DNA of 64,000 bases. It comes from an uncultured Bacilli bacterium. Lineage in GTDB: Bacteria; Bacillota_I; Bacilli_A; RF39; UBA660. The translations under genes were made by a program, and so were the position numbers. Positions 46,599-53,486 of the stretch are shown piece after piece. How positions within the stretch are numbered: position 1 is the first letter of the stretch; each line of letters starts with the position of its first letter. The notes beneath the pieces are model-generated. The model worked only from the letters and a program-made list of their open reading frames with translations. It did not search any database and was not told the origin of the DNA. The stretch spans positions 73,545 through 137,544 of the forward strand of contig CAKOPW010000001.1 of NCBI GenBank assembly GCA_934101115.1. Direction: 5' to 3'.

Positions 46599-46626
46599 AA
46601 AAAAACTTGCATACAATTTATGCAAG
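46599..46626 (-). terminator. Terminator downstream of the HEQFH gene
   Basis: Minus-strand stem CTTGCAT / ATGCAAG with seven T; it closes the gene after the DGR reverse transcriptase. Confidence 0.8.
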
Positions 46627-46649
46627 CTCATTAGTTTTTACAAAGATTT

Positions 46650-47513
46650 TTAAAATACATGATAATGATCCAATAATTTCTTTGATTTACTATTATAAAT
46701 GTCATTAGAGACAGTATGCGGAGTATATTCATTTTGTTGAGCAAATTTAAAAATCCAATCACTCAATAATATTTTATATATTTCTTCATAGCTTGTCGCA
46801 ACTCCTGTATCATCTAAAAACGATTTTTCTGTCATTAGTCTTATACGCCTTTGACGATCTTTATAACTATCAACGGAATTTTCATATCCATGCTGATTAT
46901 TTAGATATTGAATAATATTTAAAACATTTTCATATGCGTATTTAAAGGCATAATGCTCATCTGGATTTGCTATATAAAGGTAAAACGCTTTCTTTATATC
47001 AGCTTGTTGTTGTTTTTCTGAAACTTCGTGACACTCAAAATAAGTTTTATATTCTTTTAATTCGCGATATAATTCACCTTCACCTTGATTTAATTCTAAA
47101 ATCAAATGATGAAATAAAGCATGAAATTGTTCATGTAACATTGAATCTAAAAGGCATAAATTGAAACCATCAACTTCTTTGTAAGTTATTTCTTTTGTTT
47201 CTGGATTATATACTTCTTCTTTTCCTTCAAAAATATACTTTTCATTAAATAATATTTTACCTGATTTTCCATCTTTACCCAAAATTATTCCGGCGTTCAT
47301 TAATCTTACATCTCTTTTGTCAGACACAACTTCATATGGTTTCCTATTTTGTTTTTCTGCTTCAACATTTTCTAATTCTTGTAAAAGAGCTAAACGTTCA
47401 AAAGGTTCAAGTGATGAAAATACAGATGAATGAAATAAATAGAATAACTTTGTTTCTTTTCCAATTATATCAGAATTTATGTATTTTCTTGAACGCATAA
47501 CTTTGTTTAACAT
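46650..47513 (-). CDS. HExxH-motif protein downstream of the DGR
   Basis: 287 residues from the ATG at 47513 (AGAGGGGATAATA before it). The body is soluble; the central motif is LDSMLHEQFHALFHHL, an HExxH metal-binding signature, preceded by a strand pair with KILFNEKYIFEGKEEVYNPETK. No signal peptide. It is downstream of the reverse transcriptase on the same strand, 97 bases away. A link with the DGR is not implied; the family is unknown. Possibly a metallopeptidase. Confidence 0.5.
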   Translation of the reverse strand: MLNKVMRSRKYINSDIIGKETKLFYLFHSSVFSSLEPFERLALLQELENVEAEKQNRKPYEVVSDKRDVRLMNAGIILGKDGKSGKILFNEKYIFEGKEEVYNPETKEITYKEVDGFNLCLLDSMLHEQFHALFHHLILELNQGEGELYRELKEYKTYFECHEVSEKQQQADIKKAFYLYIANPDEHYAFKYAYENVLNIIQYLNNQHGYENSVDSYKDRQRRIRLMTEKSFLDDTGVATSYEEIYKILLSDWIFKFAQQNEYTPHTVSNDIYNSKSKKLLDHYHVF

Positions 47514-47610
47514 TATTATCCCCTCTTTAATAACGTTAGTTATTTTAGCAAAATTTGAAAATAATTGCAAATAAAAAATAGATTCGTCACCACAATCTAC
47601 TTTAAGTACT

Positions 47611-48639
47611 TCATTTTAAATTATTATTACATAAAATTGCCTCAATCTTATTCACATAGTTATATGAATTAGAATGACTTGCATGTCCTAAAAAAGAATT
47701 ATAACTTAATAAAAATTTTTTATCATAAAACATATTATTGTTTTTTAAATATATCCATTGTTTAATTGACTTCTTTACTTTCTTTTTAAAGCGTTTTCTA
47801 AGAAGAATATGTGTTGGATAAATAATATATCCACAAAAATCAATACCTAATTTATTAGGATAATATCTGCTTTTATGATTAAGCGACAGATTTAAATGGG
47901 CACTTACAAAAGTTGAAACTAAGTTGAGCACTTCTTTTGCTTCATCTTTGGTTTTTAAAATAAAAATCTGATCGTCCATATATCTTGTATAAAATTTTAT
48001 TTTTAGTTCATCTTTTACATAATGGTCTAATTCATTTAAATAAATATTGGCAAAGAACTGACTGGTATAATTACCAATTGGAATTCCGACTTCGTTGCCA
48101 TCATCAAGAATTTTTTTACTGAATTCAAGTAATTTTTTATCTTTAATTTTTGATGCTAAAATCTTTAATAATATTTCTTTATCTATACTATAAAAATATT
48201 TTTTTATATCGGTTTTTAAAATATAACAGTTTTTTCCATATAGTTTAGTTGCATTTCTCAATTGATTTTGAACACATATAACTGATTTATGCGTTCCTCG
48301 ATTATCTAAACATGCATATGTATCATTGATGAACCGTTTCATAAAATAAGGCTTTATAAATTCTTCAACATACCATTGATGAACTATACGATCACGGTAA
48401 GGCAAAGATTTTATTATTCTTTCTTTTGGTTCATGAATAACAAATTCTCGATATTCACCAAACTTATAAGTATTATTTTTTATCTCGTCCATTATTCTTA
48501 TAAGATTAGTTTCTAATTCCATTTCAAATATTATTACTTCTTTTTTAGTCTTTTTACCTTTAGAAGCACGTATGTGGGCACTTAACATTTTTTCGAAAGT
48601 CAATTTAGATAGAAAAACATTTTTTATTGTTTTAGGCAT
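47611..48639 (-). CDS. DGR reverse transcriptase
   Basis: 342 residues, a group II-like bacterial RT with the DGR signatures. Motif A at LKTDIKKYFYSI (141-152, with catalytic Asp144), the DGR-type GIPIGNYTSQFFANIYLNELD (185-205), where retroviruses and group II introns have QG.PQG, and the catalytic YMDD (220-223) followed by GIDFCGY (265-271). It lacks the X and endonuclease domains of group II introns. In DGRs this enzyme copies the TR RNA with high adenine infidelity to give the cDNA that replaces the VR. It overlaps the avd gene by 16 bases. Confidence 0.95.
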   Translation of the reverse strand: MPKTIKNVFLSKLTFEKMLSAHIRASKGKKTKKEVIIFEMELETNLIRIMDEIKNNTYKFGEYREFVIHEPKERIIKSLPYRDRIVHQWYVEEFIKPYFMKRFINDTYACLDNRGTHKSVICVQNQLRNATKLYGKNCYILKTDIKKYFYSIDKEILLKILASKIKDKKLLEFSKKILDDGNEVGIPIGNYTSQFFANIYLNELDHYVKDELKIKFYTRYMDDQIFILKTKDEAKEVLNLVSTFVSAHLNLSLNHKSRYYPNKLGIDFCGYIIYPTHILLRKRFKKKVKKSIKQWIYLKNNNMFYDKKFLLSYNSFLGHASHSNSYNYVNKIEAILCNNNLK

Positions 48640-48986
48640 GCATTTATCCAGCCTCCTAAAGACATACTAACTAAATTTATTTTTCTACTCCATGCTTCAT
48701 AATTACGAATGTTTATATATTTTCTTTTGTATGATAATCTAGCAAATACCCTTTGCATTTTTAAATTGATATCAAGTTCATTTAAGTATTTTAATTTTTC
48801 CTTTTTATCAAATGACTTATATGCTAGTAAAATATACTTGATACCTTCGTAGGATGAATTTTTTATTGTTGCAACTATGCCTGATTTAGTTGAATTAGGA
48901 TATTTCTCAGTGATCATTTCAAGATATATAATAAAATCCATGTATATTTGATAAATTCGTGTTTCTTCAACACAGCTAGCTTTCAC
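48624..48986 (-). CDS. avd: Avd, accessory variability determinant
   Basis: 120 residues, an all-helical four-helix-bundle protein with a basic surface: IYQIYMDFIIYLEMITEKYPNS near the start, then SSYEGIKYILLAYKSFDKKEKLKYLNEL, and the late KRKYINIRNYEAWSRKINLVSMSLGGW. This fits Avd of Bordetella phage DGR, which forms a barrel pentamer that binds the RT and nucleic acid and is needed for mutagenic homing. It starts with GTG at 48986, overlapping the preceding gene by 11 bases. Confidence 0.88.
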   Translation of the reverse strand: MKASCVEETRIYQIYMDFIIYLEMITEKYPNSTKSGIVATIKNSSYEGIKYILLAYKSFDKKEKLKYLNELDINLKMQRVFARLSYKRKYINIRNYEAWSRKINLVSMSLGGWINACLKQ

Positions 48987-49347
48987 TAATGAGCTTCTCC
49001 TTTACATCTTTTAATATATTCAATGCCTGCAAGGGCGTTATAGAATCAATGTCTAAGTTGATTATTTTTTCTTTAATTGAATCATCTATATTAGTTTTTA
49101 AACTATCTACAACTTCGACGTCTAAGTTGTGATTTTTAAAAACGCGCATGTAGTTATCAAGAACATCAGCAGGAAAACCACATTTGTATGATTCACTTGA
49201 GAATTTTACTTTTTTTAATACAACATAATCATTGATAGTATCACAATCTTCACCAACAAATATATAAAATTTGCCAGATTTAAAAAGATATAATTTGTTT
49301 GCATCTTCTTTTTTTAATTGCAAATACTTTTGATATATCACACTCAA
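48976..49347 (-). CDS. Small MutS-like DGR accessory protein
   Basis: 123 residues from a TTG at 49347 behind AAAGGAGGTGG, eight bases away; the longer frame from 49440 runs across a terminator and lacks an SD. The N-terminal part fits MutS domain I (mismatch recognition): VIYQKYLQLKKEDANKLYLFKSGKFYIFVGED then YKCGFPADVLDNYMRVF, like MutS YxxLKxxxP..LLFFRxGDFYE and CGVPxHAxxxYxxxL. The C-terminus SITPLQALNILKDVKEKL matches the last MutS tail (LTPxxALxxLxxLK). The ATPase and clamp domains are missing. A small MutS-like accessory gene is known in some DGRs; a role in mismatch use is inference. Confidence 0.72.
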   Translation of the reverse strand: MSVIYQKYLQLKKEDANKLYLFKSGKFYIFVGEDCDTINDYVVLKKVKFSSESYKCGFPADVLDNYMRVFKNHNLDVEVVDSLKTNIDDSIKEKIINLDIDSITPLQALNILKDVKEKLISES

Positions 49348-49371
49348 TATTACCACCTCCTTTAATCCTAT

Positions 49372-49396
49372 TAAAAAAGTGGAAATGATCCACTTC
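49372..49396 (-). terminator. Terminator between TR and the MutS-like gene
   Basis: Minus-strand stem AAGTGG / CCACTT with a 7-base loop and a T run, just upstream of the Shine-Dalgarno of the MutS-like gene. It would end a short TR RNA before the RT operon. Confidence 0.7.
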
Positions 49397-49586
49397 TTTT
49401 TATCTTTGATGTTCATCATTTTACTACTAACCAAAGACATTCTTTTTTATATTTTATTCTACTATGTAGAAAGGTTATAAATTTCTAAAATAAACACTAA
49501 AACAAAATCCGTAGATTAATGATATAAAATATGAATATATTTTTCTTATCTTTGTTTATGTGAAGAATAATCTTATATATTTTAGT

Positions 49587-49736
49587 GGAGAGAACAAGGC
49601 GGAACCCGATGTTAGCATTGGCGCCTCCTGTGTTCCTATTGAAGTTGAACTGACCTGCGAGAACTCCATTGTCGTAATTGCCGCCCCGATTGAACCAAGG
49701 ATACGAGGAGTCAACAAAGTTCGAATTGTCGCCATA
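49587..49736 (-). repeat. DGR template repeat (TR)
   Basis: 150 bp on the minus strand, aligned without gaps to the VR at 49934-50083 (offset 347). Of 17 differences, 15 are at A of the TR coding sense, changed to any of the other three bases; two are not (G to C and T to G). Read in the VR frame, TR is rich in AAC/AAT codons at 13 positions that are changed in the VR. It lies in a non-coding segment between the target gene and the MutS-like gene; the 26 bases at its right-hand end in coding sense match the VR exactly. Confidence 0.97.
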
Positions 49737-49850
49737 AAGAGTAAAAAGAGTCAAAAAAGCTAATTTCAACAACTTATAACCTACATTTATACTAAGACTA
49801 ATAAATTAATATTTTAAACTAACCTACTAGACATAAATGCCAAAAAAGTG

Positions 49851-49885
49851 ATTCCTTTCCGCTTAAAAAGAAGGCGGAAAGGAAT
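49851..49885. other. Stem-loop between the target gene and TR
   Basis: 12-bp perfect stem ATTCCTTTCCGC / GCGGAAAGGAAT with an 11-base loop. On the minus strand it is followed after a few bases by six T, so it may act as a weak terminator between the target gene and TR. Confidence 0.6.
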
Positions 49886-49906
49886 ATTAAAAGTGAAAAA
49901 AGTAAT

Positions 49907-49930
49907 TGTAAAAAAACAAGTTTTTTTACA
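49907..49930. other. VR-adjacent hairpin (candidate DGR homing cruciform)
   Basis: TGTAAAAAAA-CAAG-TTTTTTTACA, a 10-bp perfect stem with a 4-base loop, sitting immediately after the target gene's stop codon (49931-49933). In Bordetella phage a cruciform just downstream of the VR is needed for efficient retrohoming. The equivalent place after the TR has no such hairpin. Confidence 0.75.
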
Positions 49931-51340
49931 CTAGGAGAGAACAAGGCGGAACCCGATGTCAGCAGCGGCGCCTCCTGTGAGCCTAGAGAAGTGGAACTGA
50001 CCTGCGAGAACTCCATGGTCGTACCTGCCGCCCCGATAGAACCAAGGAGACGAGGAGTGAACAAAGTGCGAACTGCCGCCATACCAACTATTATGGTATC
50101 TAGAGTTGTTATCTCCGTCTAAATATGTCTTGAATGGTCCCATCTCTCCCGTTGCATCTCCTAATATTCTATATTGATAAGATGTTAATGTAGATGATGC
50201 TGAGTATACATCATAATATTTAGAATCATAATTAGCAAGTGTTGTAGCACTAAAACCACTTGATCCTAATTGACCACTCATATATGATGCCACATATTCA
50301 TGTGCTCCACCAGACATATCATATATTCCACTTATATTTCCAGTAGTTGTTGCAAGATAACCGATACTTGTATTATAAGCGTTATTATATGTGTTTCCAT
50401 CACCATAAGTTCCTGGATATGTTTGTTGGCTTGTACTTGGAAGTGCTGAATATCCTGTTTTATATGAACTATTATTATTAATGTTAACTTCCGCATTGAT
50501 TCCATATTTTGAATGGCTTAGATATGCTACTGCTCCCCATTCAGTGTTTTTCATCATATGTGAATTCATTGCTCTTTTATAATTATAAGCAGCTGTAAAC
50601 ATATTCATGACTGTTAAATTTCTCCATGAATAAGAATTTGGTTTTACAATTATTTTGCTTGAATCATTGGAATTTACTTGAGCAGCAGTTGCACTTGTTG
50701 CTCCATTGTATCCAGTTTCAAACTTACCTGCCCAGAAGCCATTTACTCCCATGCTTATAAATGCTGGATGTGTCATATATTCTCCGTTTTTACAATTTCC
50801 ACTTGATCCACTTGTCATTGGAGTTTTACAAGATACTCCGGTTACATCTGTTGTATCAGTTGTATCAAATATTATCTCGATTTCATGAATATTTTTTGAA
50901 GCCGTTCCAGTATTCCATAACTTATATTTATATTTTGGAATCCATACAAAGTAACTTTGGATATCACTTTCTTTTATTGTGTCTCCTACTTTATAACTTG
51001 CTCCACTATTAAGAATAACGGCATTTGCCCAAACTTTATCACAGTAGTTATACCATACTTTACTTGTATCGGCGTATGTTACAGTTCCATCATCTGAAAT
51101 AGTAACTGGTATTAAACCATCGGTTAAATTGGGAACTGCAACTTCTTTTGAACAAGATGTTAAATCAGATGCCTTGCTATAAAGTTCATCTAATGCATCT
51201 TGAACGTTTTTGGATTTTAATAAAGACGAAGAATTATCATAATATACATCTTTTCCGATAATTAAATCTGCTGCATATGCTACACTTACAAATAGTACTA
51301 ATGCACACATACCAATTATTAATATTTTTCTATTTTTCAT
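49931..51340 (-). CDS. DGR target protein: membrane-exported, C-type-lectin-fold (FGE-like) protein
   Basis: 469 residues. An N-terminal hydrophobic segment (RKILIIGMCALVLFVSVAYAADL) is a signal or anchor. After a NVQDALDELYSK motif comes a formylglycine-generating-enzyme/C-type-lectin-fold domain (about 100-469), with FVWIPKYKYKLWN, NGFWAGKFETGYNG, NTEWGAVAYLSHSKYG, SGIYDMSGGAHEYVASYM and the ending GGAAADIGFRLVLS. The last 50 codons are the VR, in the CLec ligand-binding surface. The diversified residues are on the S.W..GG..H..HS.S region. It is the mutable receptor of the DGR; the ligand is unknown. Preceded by the InlB-repeat protein gene, 10 bases away. Confidence 0.92.
   Translation of the reverse strand: MKNRKILIIGMCALVLFVSVAYAADLIIGKDVYYDNSSSLLKSKNVQDALDELYSKASDLTSCSKEVAVPNLTDGLIPVTISDDGTVTYADTSKVWYNYCDKVWANAVILNSGASYKVGDTIKESDIQSYFVWIPKYKYKLWNTGTASKNIHEIEIIFDTTDTTDVTGVSCKTPMTSGSSGNCKNGEYMTHPAFISMGVNGFWAGKFETGYNGATSATAAQVNSNDSSKIIVKPNSYSWRNLTVMNMFTAAYNYKRAMNSHMMKNTEWGAVAYLSHSKYGINAEVNINNNSSYKTGYSALPSTSQQTYPGTYGDGNTYNNAYNTSIGYLATTTGNISGIYDMSGGAHEYVASYMSGQLGSSGFSATTLANYDSKYYDVYSASSTLTSYQYRILGDATGEMGPFKTYLDGDNNSRYHNSWYGGSSHFVHSSSPWFYRGGRYDHGVLAGQFHFSRLTGGAAADIGFRLVLS
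49934..50083 (-). repeat. DGR variable repeat (VR)
   Basis: Last 50 codons of the target gene. 13 residues differ from the TR translation: mainly Asn in TR becoming Ser, His, Tyr, Arg, Leu, Ala or Asp in VR. Its 3' end, identical to TR over 26 bases (ending GGTTCCGCCTTGTTCTCTCC), is GC-rich for this genome and fits an IMH (initiation of mutagenic homing) site. The conserved frame of GFRLVLS ends the protein. Confidence 0.97.
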
Positions 51341-51350
51341 AACACCACTC

Positions 51351-52151
51351 CTACACTAACATCGAATTAATTTCATCTATTGCACATTGAACTGTTTCAC
51401 AAATAGATCTTGATTTTGTATTATCATACTTAGTATATCTAGCATGTAAAATAGACCAATCTGCATAGAGAATTTCATCTTCATCATCTTCTATTTTTGT
51501 CTTTTCATCAATAGTTTCTTTATCTTTATTAATCCAACCAAGAAAAATTGAATCTCCCCTTACAGTATTTGGCAAACCTTCATAAGTAGTATTTCCATCA
51601 TATATTGTATAAGGTTTATCAATACTAGCTCCAGTTGAAGAATAGAAAACAGCTTTGTTCTTCTTCACCGCAGTATCACGTGATACATCTTCATATGTTA
51701 ATCTACATAGAATTGTTTTTTCGGTTGTATCACTTTTACTTATTGTCATCTCTCCAGAATTGATTTGTTGAGCACTAATTAGAGAATCAAAATTATTAGT
51801 AATATTTAATGTTGTATTGTCACTTGCTGAACAACTTAACTTAGCCGACTCATCATATTCTGTTGCATTATTTCTAACATAATAATCGATTTTAGTTGTT
51901 GTTCCGCTCATGGTAAAAGTGAAACTGGATAAATCATCTGATAAATAATCAAAATGATTTACAGAATCTACAAATACGTTTCCAATGTAACAATCCAAGT
52001 CACTTAGGTTAGCTGCTAATAAAGCGTTTCCTTTTGTGAACAGCTTACTACTAACTGTTGCATAACCTATTGTCATAAGAACCAGACAACATATAATTAT
52101 GTTCTGTTTAGATAAATGATAATTTTTTAGTTTGTTTGCAATTTTTTTCAC
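51351..52151 (-). CDS. InlB-repeat surface protein upstream of the DGR target
   Basis: 266 residues from GTG at 52151 with GAGGTAAAAGAT before it. A membrane segment (QNIIICCLVLMTIGYATVS) leads a beta domain (about 40-160, LAANLSDLDCYIGNVFVD, VRNNATEYDESAKLSC, ILCRLTYEDVSR) shared with the glycine-rich proteins. Residues 167-232 fit an InlB B-repeat / Listeria-Bacteroides repeat (AVFYSSTGASIDKP..GLP.TVRG..FLGWIN..DEILYADW). The C-terminus CETVQCAIDEI is like the ending of the DGR target's N-terminal motif. Probably co-transcribed with the target; may be its surface partner (inference). Confidence 0.75.
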   Translation of the reverse strand: MKKIANKLKNYHLSKQNIIICCLVLMTIGYATVSSKLFTKGNALLAANLSDLDCYIGNVFVDSVNHFDYLSDDLSSFTFTMSGTTTKIDYYVRNNATEYDESAKLSCSASDNTTLNITNNFDSLISAQQINSGEMTISKSDTTEKTILCRLTYEDVSRDTAVKKNKAVFYSSTGASIDKPYTIYDGNTTYEGLPNTVRGDSIFLGWINKDKETIDEKTKIEDDEDEILYADWSILHARYTKYDNTKSRSICETVQCAIDEINSMLV

Positions 52152-52280
52152 ATCTTTTACCTCTAATTATCTATGCTTTCTTCTATTCTTAATTTAACTA
52201 TAACACAAATATCTCTTGCAGTAAATAGTTCGTGTGAATATTTTTATTTAAATAATATCATACTTGTAATGAGGTGTGTT

Positions 52281-52562
52281 ATGAGATTAAACTTTAAAAG
52301 TTTGCCTGAACTTTTAGCATTTAATATCAAATATTACCGTTATTTAAACGGTTATTCTCAAGAAAAACTGGCTGAATTATGTAAGTTAAGTCCAAGATAT
52401 TTAACAGATATTGAAAGAGGAATCCATTGCCCTCCAATTTCTAAACTTGAGGTTTTAGCCAAAGCTCTTAATGTAGAGCCATATGAATTATTGCTAAATG
52501 AAGATCGTGATAAAAAAATAGTTCAAAAAATGAAGTCATTCAGGCAATATAATCAAAAATAA
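52281..52562 (+). CDS. XRE-family HTH transcription regulator
   Basis: 93 residues from the ATG at 52281, chosen since GAGGTGTGTT is a good SD; the frame that starts at 52173 is not used. HTH_XRE domain: YYRYLNGYSQEKLAELCKLSPRYLTDIERGIHCPPISKLEVLAKALNVEPYELL. It is divergent from the DGR target operon with a 129-bp shared region (52152-52280), so it may control it, but no operator repeats were seen. Confidence 0.88.
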   Translation: MRLNFKSLPELLAFNIKYYRYLNGYSQEKLAELCKLSPRYLTDIERGIHCPPISKLEVLAKALNVEPYELLLNEDRDKKIVQKMKSFRQYNQK

Positions 52563-52600
52563 AAACGAATCGTTTGATTCGCTTTTATTTTGAAATATTT

Positions 52601-53041
52601 TTAGTCTTTATATAGCTCGTCATATTCATCTTGTGCTTCAATAGCTTCTAGAAATGATAGCTTAGCTTCACTTATCGCAAGTACAGCAAGTGATATACAA
52701 CTTGATGAATATTCTAATCTGTCATCAATATATTTTTCTAATTTTTCTTTATCTTTTAATTCTTTCTTCTCTTCTAGTTTAGATTTAAGATCATTTATAT
52801 CATCTTGAATTTTAGTTATATGACTAGAAAATTTTTCGTGAGTGTCCTTTTGTTTTCTTTTAATGTTTTCTTTTGCTGTTTCAATATTCTTTTTAGTTTC
52901 ATCTATTTTTTTGTCAACTTCATCTTTAGCATACATGCATTCTAAAACTGTAGTTTCTGTTGCATCCTTTAGATGTTTATTAACTTCATCAAATTCCTTA
53001 TTAATCTTTTTTAATTTTTCTTTCATTTCTTTTTCTTTCAT
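52601..53041 (-). CDS. Coiled-coil protein of unknown function
   Basis: 146 residues, almost all helical and Lys/Glu-rich with heptad-like runs (KEKLKKINKEFDEVNKHL, KIDETKKNIETAKENIKRKQK), no signal or membrane helix. A C-terminal part SSSCISLAVLAISEAKLSFLEAIEAQDEY is more hydrophobic. It resembles phasin-like or apolipoprotein-like coiled coils in general shape only. Confidence 0.6.
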   Translation of the reverse strand: MKEKEMKEKLKKINKEFDEVNKHLKDATETTVLECMYAKDEVDKKIDETKKNIETAKENIKRKQKDTHEKFSSHITKIQDDINDLKSKLEEKKELKDKEKLEKYIDDRLEYSSSCISLAVLAISEAKLSFLEAIEAQDEYDELYKD

Positions 53042-53191
53042 AAAAAATCTCTCCTATCCTATCTTATTATACCTAGTTTTTATAGATTAATACTCTAATC
53101 TATAGATAAATTGTAATATTTTGGGATGTTTTTGGTAAGAGCAAAAAAAATAATTTGTATGTTATCTATACAAATTTATCTTTTTGTTATT

Positions 53192-53391
53192 TTATTTATT
53201 ATTATCTTTCAAATTATTTCTTTCATCTAGTCCAAATATAATAATTCCACCATATTTATTAGAAAAGCTAGAAAAAGTGTCATAGCATTTTTTAGAAAAA
53301 CCTAGGGTTGCTGATTTGGCTTCGATCATATTTGTCTCAGAATTGTATTTTCGCAAAATATCTATCGCTTTGAATATATCCCCTCTTCCAT
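53192..53391 (-). pseudogene. Remnant of an AlbA_2 (Schlafen-type ATP-binding) domain protein
   Basis: An ATG at 53391 with AGGAG before it reads MEEG and goes out of frame; one base off, the sequence is DIFKAIDILRKYNSE..MIEAKSATLGFSKKCYDTFSSFSNKYGGIIIFGLDERN. The core (CYDTxSSFSNxxGGxIIFGxDE) is typical of the AlbA_2/AAA_4 family N-terminus. A run of four G (five would keep the frame) explains the shift, and the protein ends after about 65 residues instead of several hundred. No function is expected. 53042-53191 and 53405-53450 hold no other gene. Confidence 0.7.
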
Positions 53392-53450
53392 AAAATCATC
53401 TCCTATAGATATATAACACTTTAAAAAGTTGTTTTTCTTCTTTTTTCGAT

Positions 53451-53480
53451 AAAAAAACTACAGTTTTGAGCTGTAGTTTT
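53451..53480 (-). terminator. Terminator of the Bce operon
   Basis: Minus-strand stem AAAACTACAG / CTGTAGTTTT with a 7-base loop and a T run after the permease stop. Confidence 0.85.
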
Positions 53481-53486
53481 GCGCGT

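Noticed and set aside
49560..49763. Plus-strand reading frame over the TR
   Set aside because: Shadow of the TR; no SD or family match.
49497..49772. 91-codon reading frame over the template repeat
   Set aside because: It looks protein-like only because TR mirrors the coding VR. It lacks an SD and the part outside TR is low-complexity.
52173..52280. Longer start for the HTH regulator
   Set aside because: The added residues lack an SD and do not fit the XRE domain; GAGGTG before 52281 decides.
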